A DNA stretch of 64,000 nucleotides from Fuscovulum sp. (GCA_035192965.1 CP136571.1:1260501-1324500); one strand, 5' to 3'. Numbered from the stretch's first letter, positions 8,053 to 16,178 are shown. Numbers and translations are program-made. The notes: generated by a model from the letters alone, not told the origin.

Positions 8053-8928
8053 TTACTTTTTGGAGAAGGCAAAGAATTCCATCAGGGCGGCCTGATCTTC
8101 GCCGCCAAACCCTGCTGATGTGAGCATCCGGTGGATTTCCGCGCAAAGCGCGGTCAGGGGCATGGGCGTATGGGTCAGCCGGGCCAGATCGGCGGCACCG
8201 TTCAGATCCTTGACCATATTGTCGATCCGCCCAGTGCGGCGGTAATCGCGCGTGGCGAAGCGGGGCATGTATTCCTGAAGGATCGCCGAGTCAGCGCGTC
8301 CGCCGCGCAGGGCCTGCGGGATTTTCTCCACATCGACGCCAGCGGTTTCGGCGAGGGCCGTCGCCTCGGCCACGGCGAGAAAGCCGAGGCCACAGAGCAC
8401 CTGATTGATCAGCTTGGTGGTCTGGCCTGCCCCGGCGGGCCCCATGTGTGTCTGGTTCGAGGCGACTTTGGCCAAGACGGCCTGCGCGGCGGCGACATCT
8501 TCGGATGCGCCGCCCTGCATCAGGGTCAACTCGCCGGTGGCGGCCTTTGGGATGCCGCCGGAAAGCGGGCTGTCCACCCATGCGAGGCCCATGGCGGCTG
8601 CATCGGCGGCGAGGGCCTTTGTCGCGGCTGGGTCGATGGAGGACATGTCGATGATCAATGTGCCGGGGGCGGCACCCTGCGCCACGCCATCGGGACCGAA
8701 TACGGCGGCGCGGACGATGTGGGGCGCGTTCAGCGACAGGATGACCGCGCGGGCGCCTTTTGCGGCATCGGCGGCAGAGGGGGCCGCTGTCGCGCCGGCG
8801 GCCACCAGCGGGGCCAGCTTGGCAGGGTCAAGATCAAAGACCGCAAGCCGCGTGCCGGTGGCCACAAGGCGCGCGCCGATGGCGCCCCCCATGGCCCCTG
8901 CGCCGATCAGGGCGATTTTATCGGTCAT
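8053..8928 (-). CDS. NAD(P)-dependent beta-hydroxyacid dehydrogenase (GarR/HIBADH family)
   Basis: A 291-residue member of the 3-hydroxyisobutyrate/tartronate semialdehyde reductase family. Seen: the Rossmann site LIGAGAMGGAIG (about residues 7-18), the substrate motif DSPLSGGIPKAATG (from D119), and the catalytic lysine K172 in GAGQTTKLINQV. Such enzymes reduce or oxidise small beta-hydroxyacids; 2-hydroxy-3-oxopropionate reductase is the nearest guess from the aldonic-acid setting, but the substrate is not visible in the sequence. The start overlaps the gntK stop by four bases (ATGA), so the genes are translationally coupled in the order idnO, gntK, this gene. Confidence 0.85.
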   Translation of the reverse strand: MTDKIALIGAGAMGGAIGARLVATGTRLAVFDLDPAKLAPLVAAGATAAPSAADAAKGARAVILSLNAPHIVRAAVFGPDGVAQGAAPGTLIIDMSSIDPAATKALAADAAAMGLAWVDSPLSGGIPKAATGELTLMQGGASEDVAAAQAVLAKVASNQTHMGPAGAGQTTKLINQVLCGLGFLAVAEATALAETAGVDVEKIPQALRGGRADSAILQEYMPRFATRDYRRTGRIDNMVKDLNGAADLARLTHTPMPLTALCAEIHRMLTSAGFGGEDQAALMEFFAFSKK

Positions 8929-9425
8929 GCGCGTATTCCTTTGGCGGCGGCGGTGATGATCGCATCGAGGGCTTGGTCTATGTCGATGGTCAGCGCCTCA
9001 TCGGGGCTGGGCGGTTCGAGGGCGGCAAGCTGGGTGTCGAGCAGGCTGAGCGGCATGTAATGGCCGGTGCGGGCAGACATTCTTTTGGCAAGAAGTTCAC
9101 GACTGCCTGCGAGATGGACGAAGTGGACCGGCCCGCCTGCCCCTGCCCGCAGCCGATCACGATAGGCGCGGCGCAGGGCAGAGCAGCCGACGATCACGGG
9201 CGCATCCACGGCCAGCACGGCGGCGACCCGGTCCAGCCATGGCCAACGGTCATCATCGGTCAGCGGATGCCCTGCGCGCATCTTTTCGACATTCGCCGCA
9301 GGATGGAGATCATCGCCATCGCGATAGGGTATGCCAAGGCGCTGCGACAATCCCGCGCCGACCGAAGACTTGCCGCAACCCGAGACGCCCATAAGGATGA
9401 TCCGCAGATCGGGTTGGCCTGTCAT
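8925..9425 (-). CDS. gntK: Gluconokinase
   Basis: It phosphorylates D-gluconate to 6-phosphogluconate with ATP. The 166-residue length fits the small thermoresistant/thermosensitive gluconokinases (GntK/IdnK). Seen: the Walker A loop GVSGCGKSS at about residues 13-21, then the family's YRDGDDLHPAANVEKMRAGHPLTDDDR block that binds gluconate, and VIVGCSALRRAYRDRLR. The ATG at 9425 overlaps the idnO stop as ATGA and fits the family N-terminus. In this operon it takes gluconate from IdnO and hands 6-phosphogluconate to the gnd product encoded at 13.6-15.1 kb. Whether it should be called idnK or gntK cannot be decided from sequence. Confidence 0.93.
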   Translation of the reverse strand: MTGQPDLRIILMGVSGCGKSSVGAGLSQRLGIPYRDGDDLHPAANVEKMRAGHPLTDDDRWPWLDRVAAVLAVDAPVIVGCSALRRAYRDRLRAGAGGPVHFVHLAGSRELLAKRMSARTGHYMPLSLLDTQLAALEPPSPDEALTIDIDQALDAIITAAAKGIRA

Positions 9426-10177
9426 AGCGACGCCGTGATGCCGCCATCCACATAGAGGATGTGGCCGTTGACGAAGCTGGCGGCGTCTGAGGCGAGGAAG
9501 ATGCAAGCGCCCTGCAATTCCTCGACCCGGCCCCAGCGGCCTGCGGGGGTGCGCTTTTCGAGCCATGCAGAGAAGGTCGGGTCAGCCACCAGCGCCGCGT
9601 TCAGGGGGGTGTCGAAATACCCCGGAGCAATGGCATTGCAGTTCAGCCCGTGCTTTGCCCAATCGGTTGCCATGCCCTTGGTCAGGTTGCCGACCGCGCC
9701 TTTCGTCGCCGTGTAGGGCGCTATGGACGGGCGGGCGAGGGCGGTTTGCACGCTGGCAATGTTGATGATCTTGCCAGCGCGCCGCGTGATCATGTGACGC
9801 GCGACCGCCTGACCGACATGGAACACCGATGCGATGTTGGTTTGCAGCAAACGTTCGAACGCATCGGCGGGGAATTCCTCCAAAGGCGCGCGGTGTTGCA
9901 TGCCGGCATTGTTCACGAGGATATCGATGGGTTTTCCCGTGGCCTCGAAGGCATCGACGGCGGTGCGGACGCCGTCATGGTCTGTCGCATCAAAGGCCAG
10001 CGTTTCCGCCCCCGGGATACGCGCTGCGGCGGCGGCCAGTTTTGCCGTATCGCGGCCGTTCAGCACAACCCAGGCGCCCGCTGCGGCCAGCCCTTCGGCC
10101 AAGGCGAAGCCGATCCCTTGTGAAGACCCGGTGATCAGCGCGCGCCGCCCCGTCAGATCGAAAAGCCGGTATCCCAA
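9422..10177 (-). CDS. idnO: Short-chain dehydrogenase, gluconate 5-dehydrogenase type (TTG start)
   Basis: An SDR enzyme of 251 residues, close to the size of IdnO, which reduces 5-keto-D-gluconate to D-gluconate. Seen: the cofactor motif TGSSQGIG (residues 16-23), NNAGMQHR, and the catalytic Tyr-Lys pair in YTATK. The start is TTG at 10177: it has a good ribosome site (AAAGGAAA) 7 bases upstream and gives GYRLFDLTGRRALITG, the family N-terminus. A longer frame from 10294 runs through the operator and promoter and is rejected. It is the first gene of its operon and is divergent from the 2-hydroxyacid dehydrogenase gene. Pairing with idnD across the promoter supports an L-idonate pathway. Confidence 0.85.
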   Translation of the reverse strand: MGYRLFDLTGRRALITGSSQGIGFALAEGLAAAGAWVVLNGRDTAKLAAAAARIPGAETLAFDATDHDGVRTAVDAFEATGKPIDILVNNAGMQHRAPLEEFPADAFERLLQTNIASVFHVGQAVARHMITRRAGKIINIASVQTALARPSIAPYTATKGAVGNLTKGMATDWAKHGLNCNAIAPGYFDTPLNAALVADPTFSAWLEKRTPAGRWGRVEELQGACIFLASDAASFVNGHILYVDGGITASL

Positions 10178-10225
10178 GGTCTGTTTCCTTTCAGTTCGCT
10201 CTCGACAAGCAACATTGCCTCTGTT

Positions 10226-10243
10226 TATGTTATCGTTAACATA
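10226..10243. promoter_or_regulatory. GntR/IdnR-type operator, site A
   Basis: TATGTTATCGTTAACATA: two perfect 7-base arms around TCGT, in the promoter shared by the idnO operon and the divergent dehydrogenase genes. The form is that of LacI-family operators of the gluconate group. It shares the core GTTAYCGNTA with sites B (12712), C (16106) and D (16163). Confidence 0.8.
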
Positions 10244-10287
10244 GACTGTCAAGCCACCAGAAACGTCAAGCCGGGATCGTATAGACC

Positions 10288-11235
10288 ATGACAAAGCCCC
10301 ATATCCTGCAAGTCGGCCCGTATCCGGAATGGGATCAGGTTCCGCTGGATGCCGCCTTTCACATGCACCGATATTTCGAGGCCCCGGACAAGGCCGGGTT
10401 TCTGGCCGAGGTGGGACCGCAGATTCGTGGCATTGCCACGCGGGGCGAGCTTGGGGCCAATGCGGCGATGATTGCGGCCTGCCCGCAGCTTGAGGTGATC
10501 AGTGTCTATGGTGTGGGGTATGATGCGGTGGACCTTGCCGCCTGCCGCGCGCGGGGAATTCGGGTGACGAATACACCGGATGTGCTGACCAATGACGTTG
10601 CCGATCTTGGCGTGGCGATGATGCTGGTGCAATCGCGCGGCATGATCGGGGCAGAGGGCTGGGTGCGGGATGGGTCCTGGGCGGCGAAGGGGCTGTATCC
10701 GTTGCAGCGCCGCGTCTGGGGCAAGCGGGCGGGCGTGCTGGGCCTTGGCCGCATCGGGTTTGAGGTGGCAAAGCGGCTGGCGGGTTTCGATCTGGAGATC
10801 GCCTATTCGGACGTGGGACCCAAGGATTATGCCAAGGGATGGGAGTTCATCGCCGATCCTGTGGCGCTGGCTGCGCGGTCGGATTTCCTGTTCGTGACGC
10901 TGGCCGCTTCGGCCGAGACGCGCCACATCGTGGGCGCGCGGGTGATCGAGGCGTTGGGGCCAGAGGGGATGCTGATCAATATCAGCCGCGCCTCCAACAT
11001 TGACGAGGCGGCGCTGCTGGAGGCGCTGGAAGCGGGCAAGCTCGGGTCGGCCGCGCTGGATGTTTTTGAGGGTGAGCCAAAGCTGAACCCGCGCTTTCTG
11101 ACGCTGCCCAATGTGTTGGTGCAACCCCACCATGCCAGCGGCACCTACGAGACACGGCAGGCGATGGGCAAACTGGTGCGCGACAATCTGACGGCGCATT
11201 TTGCGGGCCAGCCGCTTTTGACGCCGGTGGCATGA
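10288..11235 (+). CDS. D-2-hydroxyacid dehydrogenase (2-ketogluconate/hydroxypyruvate reductase-like)
   Basis: A 315-residue NAD(P)-dependent D-2-hydroxyacid dehydrogenase. Seen: the cofactor loop LGLGRIG (residues 151-157) and the catalytic triad R234 (NISRASNID), E263 (VFEGEP) and H281 (QPHHASGT). In this gluconate setting the most likely reaction is reduction of 2-keto-D-gluconate to gluconate (TkrA/GhrB type), feeding the same intermediate as IdnO. Glyoxylate or hydroxypyruvate are alternatives that sequence alone cannot exclude. It is the first gene of a plus-strand pair and overlaps idnD by four bases (ATGA). Operator site A lies 45 bases upstream. Confidence 0.88.
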   Translation: MTKPHILQVGPYPEWDQVPLDAAFHMHRYFEAPDKAGFLAEVGPQIRGIATRGELGANAAMIAACPQLEVISVYGVGYDAVDLAACRARGIRVTNTPDVLTNDVADLGVAMMLVQSRGMIGAEGWVRDGSWAAKGLYPLQRRVWGKRAGVLGLGRIGFEVAKRLAGFDLEIAYSDVGPKDYAKGWEFIADPVALAARSDFLFVTLAASAETRHIVGARVIEALGPEGMLINISRASNIDEAALLEALEAGKLGSAALDVFEGEPKLNPRFLTLPNVLVQPHHASGTYETRQAMGKLVRDNLTAHFAGQPLLTPVA

Positions 11236-12263
11236 TGCGGGCGATTGTCATTCATGCCGCAAAGGACCTGCGGATCGAGGACCGGGCCGAGGAAAGCCCC
11301 GGGCCGGGGCAGGTGCGGCTGCGGCTGGCGACGGGCGGGGTCTGCGGATCGGACCTGCATTACTATAACCACGGTGGCTTTGGCGCCGTTCGGTTGAAGG
11401 AGCCCATGATCCTTGGGCATGAGGTTTCGGCCTTTGTCGAAGATCCCGGCGAAACGGGGTTCCAGCGCGGTCAACTGGTTGCCGTGTCGCCCAGCCGTCC
11501 CTGTGGCCGTTGCAAATACTGCCTTGAAGGGTTGGCGAACCAATGCCTGAACATGCGCTTTTACGGCAGTGCGATGCCGTTTCCCCATATCCAGGGCGCG
11601 TTCCGGGAAAGCCTTGTGGCCGATGCCAGCCAATGCGTTGATGCAACCGGCCTGACGCCGGGTGAGGCGGCCATGGCCGAACCGTTGGCCGTGACGCTGC
11701 ATGCGACAAAGCGGGCAGGCGACATGTTGGGCAAGCGGGTGTTGGTCACGGGTTGCGGGCCGATTGGCGTGTTGTCCATCCTTGCGGCGCGGCGGGCGGG
11801 GGCGTCGGAAATCGTGGCGACCGACCTGTCGGATTTCACGCTGTCGCTGGCGCGCAAGGTGGGCGCGGACCGGGTGATCAACACGGCGGCGGAGCCTGAT
11901 GCGCTGGCGGCTTATGGCGCGGATAAAGGGAGCTTTGACGTTCTGTACGAATGCACGGGCGTTGCTGCGGCTTTGGCCGGGGGCATCGCCGCGATGCGCC
12001 CGCGTGGGGTGATCCTGCAACTGGGGCTGGGCGGTGACATGACGCTGCCGATGATGGCGATCACGGCCAAGGAGTTGGACCTGCGCGGGTCATTCCGGTT
12101 TCACGCCGAATTCGCAATTGGCGTAGGGCTGATGCAGAAGGGGCTGGTCGATGTCAGGCCGCTGATCACCCATACGGTCGGGCTGGATCAGGTGGAAACG
12201 GCGTTCCGTCTGGCCAGTGACCGAAGCCAGGCGATGAAGGCGCAGATCGTGTTCTCCGGTTAA
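11232..12263 (+). CDS. idnD: L-idonate 5-dehydrogenase (zinc-dependent MDR alcohol dehydrogenase)
   Basis: It should oxidise L-idonate to 5-keto-D-gluconate, which IdnO reduces to gluconate. The protein has 343 residues. The segment GGVCGSDLHYYNHGGFG followed by KEPMILGHEV is the recognisable N-terminal block of L-idonate dehydrogenases. Catalytic zinc ligands are C38, H63 and E64; the structural zinc site is C91, C94, C97 and C105. The Rossmann motif is VTGCGPIGVLS. It starts within the stop of the preceding dehydrogenase gene (ATGA). Its TAA stop overlaps, in the palindrome TTAA, the stop of the convergent GlcG/HbpS gene. Sorbitol or threonine dehydrogenase activity is the main alternative, made less likely by gntK and idnO next door. 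Confidence 0.9.
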   Translation: MMRAIVIHAAKDLRIEDRAEESPGPGQVRLRLATGGVCGSDLHYYNHGGFGAVRLKEPMILGHEVSAFVEDPGETGFQRGQLVAVSPSRPCGRCKYCLEGLANQCLNMRFYGSAMPFPHIQGAFRESLVADASQCVDATGLTPGEAAMAEPLAVTLHATKRAGDMLGKRVLVTGCGPIGVLSILAARRAGASEIVATDLSDFTLSLARKVGADRVINTAAEPDALAAYGADKGSFDVLYECTGVAAALAGGIAAMRPRGVILQLGLGGDMTLPMMAITAKELDLRGSFRFHAEFAIGVGLMQKGLVDVRPLITHTVGLDQVETAFRLASDRSQAMKAQIVFSG

Positions 12264-12682
12264 GGCGCGCTGCTGGCACCGATGGCGGTGAGGGCCGCCA
12301 TCGCCACCTCGACATCCTGTTCGCCGGTGCCGGAGCCGATGCCGATACCGCCCAGAAGGATGCCACCGCGCCAGATCGGCAGGCCACCCGCGAGCCCGGT
12401 CATCGCACCATCCGTTGCGCTGGCTATGGCGGGGCGGACCGCTTCGGGAAGGGCGGCAGAGGGCTTGCCAGTTGAAGCGGCCGTCTGCGCCTTGGCCCGT
12501 GCGGACCGCAGCGACAGCACTTTTGCGCCCGTCATCCGCAGCACCGCCAGATCCACCGCCGAGGAATCAACGATCACGATGCATTGTGGTTGGCCCATGG
12601 CCTGTGCCTTTTCCGCGCCGGCGTGCAACATGGCCAAGAGCGCCACATCGGTTAGTCTTTCGGTGGGCTGGGTGATCTGCAT
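12260..12682 (-). CDS. GlcG/HbpS family protein
   Basis: A 140-residue protein of the GlcG/HbpS (DUF336) family. Seen: the N-terminal helix (LTDVALLAMLHAGAEKAQAMG), the strand CIVIVDSSAVDLAVLRM, the block SLRSARAKAQTAASTGKPSA, and the Gly-rich end (GGLPIWRGGILLGGIGIGSGTGEQDVEVA), all typical of the fold. Members have been linked to heme binding or appear in glycolate and aldehyde catabolic operons; the function here is unknown. The ATG at 12682 is chosen over an upstream codon because the latter would place the N-terminus inside the operator. It is divergent from the SMP-30 gene and shares operator site B with it. Confidence 0.8.
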   Translation of the reverse strand: MQITQPTERLTDVALLAMLHAGAEKAQAMGQPQCIVIVDSSAVDLAVLRMTGAKVLSLRSARAKAQTAASTGKPSAALPEAVRPAIASATDGAMTGLAGGLPIWRGGILLGGIGIGSGTGEQDVEVAMAALTAIGASSAP

Positions 12683-12711
12683 GGCCGGGCCTTTCGGTTT
12701 GACGCCTGTCT

Positions 12712-12727
12712 TTGGTAACGATAACAA
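12712..12727. promoter_or_regulatory. GntR/IdnR-type operator, site B
   Basis: TTGGTAACGATAACAA lies between the divergent GlcG/HbpS and SMP-30 genes, 30 and 24 bases from their starts. Its reverse complement TTGTTATCGTTACCAA shares the 11-base core TGTTATCGTTA with site A. Confidence 0.75.
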
Positions 12728-12751
12728 TTAGCGAAAAGGGGGGCCTTTGTC

Positions 12752-13642
12752 ATGTCATTCTTCGAAATCCATGACCCGGTATTCGGGGCCTATGTGTTGG
12801 GCAATGCGCCGGTGAAACGGCTTGCGACCGGGTTTGACTGGGTCGAGGGGCCGGTCTGGATGGGCGACCAGCAAGCACTGTTGTTTTCAGACATTCCGAA
12901 CAACCGCATCCTGCGCTGGACGGAAGAGGGGGTGACCACCTTCCGCCAGCCATCCAACTTTGCCAACGGCCATACGCGCGATCGCGAGGGGCGGCTGATC
13001 AGTTGCGAGCACGGCACCCGATGCGTCACACGGACAGAGTGGGACGGGACGGTGACCGTGATCGCAGAGGGCTATGAGGGCAAGTCGCTGAACAGCCCGA
13101 ATGATGTGATCGTCGCGCGGGATGGCGGAGTTTGGTTCACCGACCCGCATTACGGGATCATGACGGATTACGAAGGATTTCGATCCGATCAGGAACTGCC
13201 CTGTCATGTCTATCGGGTTGGGGCTGCGGGCAAGATCGAGGCGATGGTGACCGATATGGCCTGTCCGAACGGTCTGGCTTTCAGCCCTGACGAAACGCGG
13301 CTTTACGTTGCGGACACGGGGCGGATGTTCAGCGCCGACCCGCAGCACATCCGGGTTTACGATATGGTGGAGGGACAGCCGGTCAACGGGCGGATTTTCC
13401 ACACGATCAGCCCCGGCTGCGCGGATGGCATCCGCTGTGACAGTGACGGCAACCTGTGGTCATCAGCTGCGGACGGCGTGCATTGCATTGCACCGGACGG
13501 CCGCCTTTTGGGCAAGATACTGGTGCCGGAACTGGTGTCGAACATCTGCTTTGGCGGGCGGGCCAAGCATCGTTTATTCATCACCGCGACCACCAGCGTC
13601 TATTCGGTGATCCTGAACAGGAAGGGTGTGCAATGGCCGTGA
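12752..13642 (+). CDS. SMP-30/gluconolactonase family lactonase
   Basis: A 296-residue six-bladed beta-propeller of the SMP-30/gluconolaconase/LRE family, expected to hydrolyse an aldonolactone such as glucono-1,5-lactone to the free acid. Seen: WVEGPVW with the metal-ligand glutamate, SLNSPNDVIV with the asparagine/aspartate metal site, the ACPNGLAFSPDETRLYVADT blade, and ADGIRCDSDGNLW with the catalytic aspartate. No signal peptide is visible, so it acts in the cytoplasm. The gene overlaps gnd by ten bases, linking lactone opening to 6-phosphogluconate oxidation. Operator site B sits 24 bases upstream. Confidence 0.9.
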   Translation: MSFFEIHDPVFGAYVLGNAPVKRLATGFDWVEGPVWMGDQQALLFSDIPNNRILRWTEEGVTTFRQPSNFANGHTRDREGRLISCEHGTRCVTRTEWDGTVTVIAEGYEGKSLNSPNDVIVARDGGVWFTDPHYGIMTDYEGFRSDQELPCHVYRVGAAGKIEAMVTDMACPNGLAFSPDETRLYVADTGRMFSADPQHIRVYDMVEGQPVNGRIFHTISPGCADGIRCDSDGNLWSSAADGVHCIAPDGRLLGKILVPELVSNICFGGRAKHRLFITATTSVYSVILNRKGVQWP

Positions 13643-15051
13643 CGAAGGGGCAGCCGGAAGCGCAGATCGGGTTGATCGGGCTTGGCACGATGGGCGCGGC
13701 GCTTGCGTTGAACATCGCGGAAAAAGGGTTCCCGATCGCGGTGTGGAACCGCACGACGCAGGTGGCGCAGGATTTCCACGCCGCGGCCGGGGTGTTGTCG
13801 GATCGGATCACGCCGACAGTGACGCTGGCGGATCTGGTGGCGGCGATCCGCCCGCCACGCGCCATCATCCTGATGGTTCCGGCAGGGCAGCCGGTGGATG
13901 ACCAACTTGCGGCGCTGAGCGGATTGCTTGGCCCCGATGATCTGGTGATTGATGCGGGCAATGCCAATTTTCATGACACCAACCGTCGCAATGCCGCCCG
14001 GTTGCCGTTCCGGTTCATGGGCATCGGTGTTTCCGGTGGCGAAGAGGGTGCGCGCCACGGCCCCGCGATCATGGCGGGTGGCATGGCAGAAGATTGGGCG
14101 CGTATGGCGCCTGTCTTGCAGGCCATTGCCGCGCGGGCCGAGGACGGCACCCCCTGTGCCGATCATATGGGGCCTGATGGGGCGGGGCATTTCGTCAAGG
14201 CGATTCACAACGGCATTGAATATGCCGACATGCAGATGATCGCCGAAACCTATGGCATGATGCGCGACGGGCTGGGGCTGCAGGCCGATGCGATTGGCGC
14301 CACCTTTGCGGGCTGGAACGCCGGTACCCTGCGGTCTTATCTGATCGAGATTTCCGCCACTGTCGCGCAAGCGGTGGATCCGATTTCAGGCGGGGCGTTG
14401 CTGGACGTTATCTTGGATGCGGCCGGGCAGAAGGGCACTGGCCGCTGGACCGTGATCGAGGCGCAGAACCTTGGGTCCCCGATCCCGGTGATCGAGGCGG
14501 CGGTGATGGCGCGCAACGTGTCGGCCTTGCTGGCGGAGCGCGCGGCGGGCGAGGCGGTGTTCGGTCCGGCCCCGGCCCGCGTTGAAGGGCTATCGACGGA
14601 GGATCTGGAACAGGCGCTGATTGCGGGGAAGATCCTGTGCTATGCGCAGGGCTTTGCCATGATGACGGCAGCGGCGGCGGATTTTGATTGGGCGTTGGAT
14701 ATGCCGGCCATTGCAAGGGTCTGGCGAGCGGGCTGCATCATCCGGTCGGCCATGCTGAACGACATGGCGCATGCGCTGGCCGAAGATCCGGTGCGCAACC
14801 TGATGCTGGCGCCGTTTTTTGCCGATCATTTGCGCCGGGCGCTTCCCGGATTGCGGCGGGTGGTGGCCATAGGCGCGGAGCAGGGCTTGCCTTGCCCGGC
14901 CCTGTCATCTGGTCTTGCGTGGTTTGACATGATGCGGACGGCGCGGGGCACCGCGAACATGATCCAGGCGCAGCGCGATTTCTTTGGGCTGCACGGGTTC
15001 AAGCGGCTGGATGGTGTTGATCGCCCGCATGGGCCATGGGCCGAGGGGTGA
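13633..15051 (+). CDS. gnd: 6-phosphogluconate dehydrogenase (decarboxylating)
   Basis: It converts 6-phosphogluconate to ribulose 5-phosphate and CO2 with reduction of NAD(P)+. The 472-residue length matches the long (bacterial/eukaryotic) class. Seen: the cofactor loop GLGTMGAAL (about residues 16-24), the substrate block GVSGGEEGARHGPAIMAGG, and the catalytic lysine K189 with N193 and E196 in HFVKAIHNGIEYADMQMI. The ATG at 13633 overlaps the lactonase gene by ten bases. Its placement with gntK indicates that gluconate taken up here enters the pentose phosphate pathway. No Entner-Doudoroff edd or eda gene is present in the window. The LacI-family gene that follows converges from the other strand. 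Confidence 0.96.
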   Translation: MAVTKGQPEAQIGLIGLGTMGAALALNIAEKGFPIAVWNRTTQVAQDFHAAAGVLSDRITPTVTLADLVAAIRPPRAIILMVPAGQPVDDQLAALSGLLGPDDLVIDAGNANFHDTNRRNAARLPFRFMGIGVSGGEEGARHGPAIMAGGMAEDWARMAPVLQAIAARAEDGTPCADHMGPDGAGHFVKAIHNGIEYADMQMIAETYGMMRDGLGLQADAIGATFAGWNAGTLRSYLIEISATVAQAVDPISGGALLDVILDAAGQKGTGRWTVIEAQNLGSPIPVIEAAVMARNVSALLAERAAGEAVFGPAPARVEGLSTEDLEQALIAGKILCYAQGFAMMTAAAADFDWALDMPAIARVWRAGCIIRSAMLNDMAHALAEDPVRNLMLAPFFADHLRRALPGLRRVVAIGAEQGLPCPALSSGLAWFDMMRTARGTANMIQAQRDFFGLHGFKRLDGVDRPHGPWAEG

Positions 15052-15069
15052 TGGACTGGCGCGGCTGAT

Positions 15070-16065
15070 CTAGCCGGTTTCGCCCGGCACCAGCCGCGTG
15101 GGCACCACCGTCACGTCCTGCCCCTGCTCGCCCTTCAGGCGGGCGACCAGAGCCTCGGCTGCGGCCTTGCCGATGGCGGTGGTCGGAACAACGGTGGTGG
15201 TCAACCGGCGCGGCAGGATCGAGGCTGCCTCCATCCCGCCCCAACCGGCGATGCCGATGTCTTCGGGCACGCGTAGGCCCCGCGACTGGGCATAGGCCAG
15301 TCCGCCAATCGCCATTTCGTCATTGTGAAAGTAGACGACATCCAGACCGGATTCGCGGCTGAGCAGCGTTTCAAGCCCGTAGTATCCGGCGTAGAAGCCG
15401 GGCGCATCGTGCAGAACCTCGCTGGCAATGATCGGATGGCCGGCGCGGGCGAGGGTGGTCCTGAACCCATCCATCCGGGCCGCGCCCATGACATCGGCCC
15501 GCGCCAGAGCACCGACATAGCCCGCCCGTCGCCGCCCGCGCCCGATCAGGAAGCGCCCCATTTCGGCCCCGCAGTCGAAATGTGAAAAGCCGACCGACAT
15601 GTCGATGGGGCTGGTTGTCAGATCCCAGATCTCGACCACGGGGGATGCGGCCTGACGGAGCAGGTCCACCGTTCCCTGCGTATGGGTGCGCCCAGAGAGA
15701 ATGAGCCCGGCAGGACGCCAGCTGATCACCTGACGGACCCAGGCTTCTTCCTCATCGGTGGAATGGCTGTTGGCACCGATCATCAGTTGATAGCCCAAAC
15801 GGGACAGGGCCCGATCAACGCCGTCCAGTACATGCCCGAACAGACCCGAGGTGAGCCTTGGGACGCACATGCCGACCAACGTGCTGGCTTGATCCGACCC
15901 GAAGGCAGCGGCAAGCCGGTTGGGGACATAGCCCATGGTTTCGGCAACTTTCACGACCCTGTCGCGCGTATCGTTGGAAAAGCCGGTTCCACCGCGCAGC
16001 ACCCGGCTGACGGTCATCTTCGACACTCCGGCAGCGCGGGCGATGTCTTCCAGATTGGCTTTCAC
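15070..16065 (-). CDS. LacI-family repressor, GntR-like (second of two)
   Basis: A 331-residue regulator with a LacI-type helix-turn-helix (ANLEDIARAAGVSKMTVSRVL, about residues 3-23) and a sugar-binding core (VGMCVPRLTSGLFGHVLDGVDRAL onward). The recognition helix reads KMTVSR, the same as in E. coli GntR. The segment AGLILSGRTHTQGTVDLLRQAASPVVEIWDL resembles the matching part of GntR. It is divergent from the sugar ABC transporter operon; two GntR-type palindromes lie in the shared promoter, so it probably represses that operon and itself. It is a paralogue of the regulator at 6622-7638, sharing the MTVSR helix and the VVEIWDL/VIETWDL region. Confidence 0.9.
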   Translation of the reverse strand: MKANLEDIARAAGVSKMTVSRVLRGGTGFSNDTRDRVVKVAETMGYVPNRLAAAFGSDQASTLVGMCVPRLTSGLFGHVLDGVDRALSRLGYQLMIGANSHSTDEEEAWVRQVISWRPAGLILSGRTHTQGTVDLLRQAASPVVEIWDLTTSPIDMSVGFSHFDCGAEMGRFLIGRGRRRAGYVGALARADVMGAARMDGFRTTLARAGHPIIASEVLHDAPGFYAGYYGLETLLSRESGLDVVYFHNDEMAIGGLAYAQSRGLRVPEDIGIAGWGGMEAASILPRRLTTTVVPTTAIGKAAAEALVARLKGEQGQDVTVVPTRLVPGETG

Positions 16066-16105
16066 GGCGGGTCCTTGTCGTTCGTATCGGGACGTTCAGG
16101 CGGCA

Positions 16106-16121
16106 ATGGTATCGATAACTT
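16106..16121. promoter_or_regulatory. GntR/IdnR-type operator, site C
   Basis: ATGGTATCGATAACTT (reverse complement AAGTTATCGATACCAT) carries the core GTTATCGATA. It lies 41 bases upstream of the second LacI-family gene and next to a TTGACA hexamer (16128-16133) that may be the -35 box of the transporter promoter. Confidence 0.7.
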
Positions 16122-16127
16122 TTTTGC

Positions 16128-16133
16128 TTGACA
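16128..16133 (+). promoter_or_regulatory. Candidate -35 box for the sugar ABC operon
   Basis: A perfect TTGACA between operator sites C and D, about 93 bases upstream of the ATPase gene. No convincing -10 hexamer is seen at 16-18 bases, so only the -35 is claimed. Confidence 0.35.
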
Positions 16134-16162
16134 GCAGGCGGGCCCTGCGGTCATCTGTTGAT

Positions 16163-16178
16163 ACGTTACCGGTAAACC
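16163..16178. promoter_or_regulatory. GntR/IdnR-type operator, site D
   Basis: ACGTTACCGGTAAACC contains the perfect palindrome TTACCGGTAA (16166-16175) and lies 48 bases upstream of the transporter ATPase gene, where it would overlap or follow the promoter. Of the four sites it most resembles the E. coli GntR operator form (GTTAC, centre, GTAAC). Confidence 0.75.

Noticed and set aside
10177..10294. Longer N-terminus for the idnO product from an upstream start
   Set aside because: It would run through operator site A and into the divergent gene; TTG 10177 has a proper ribosome site.
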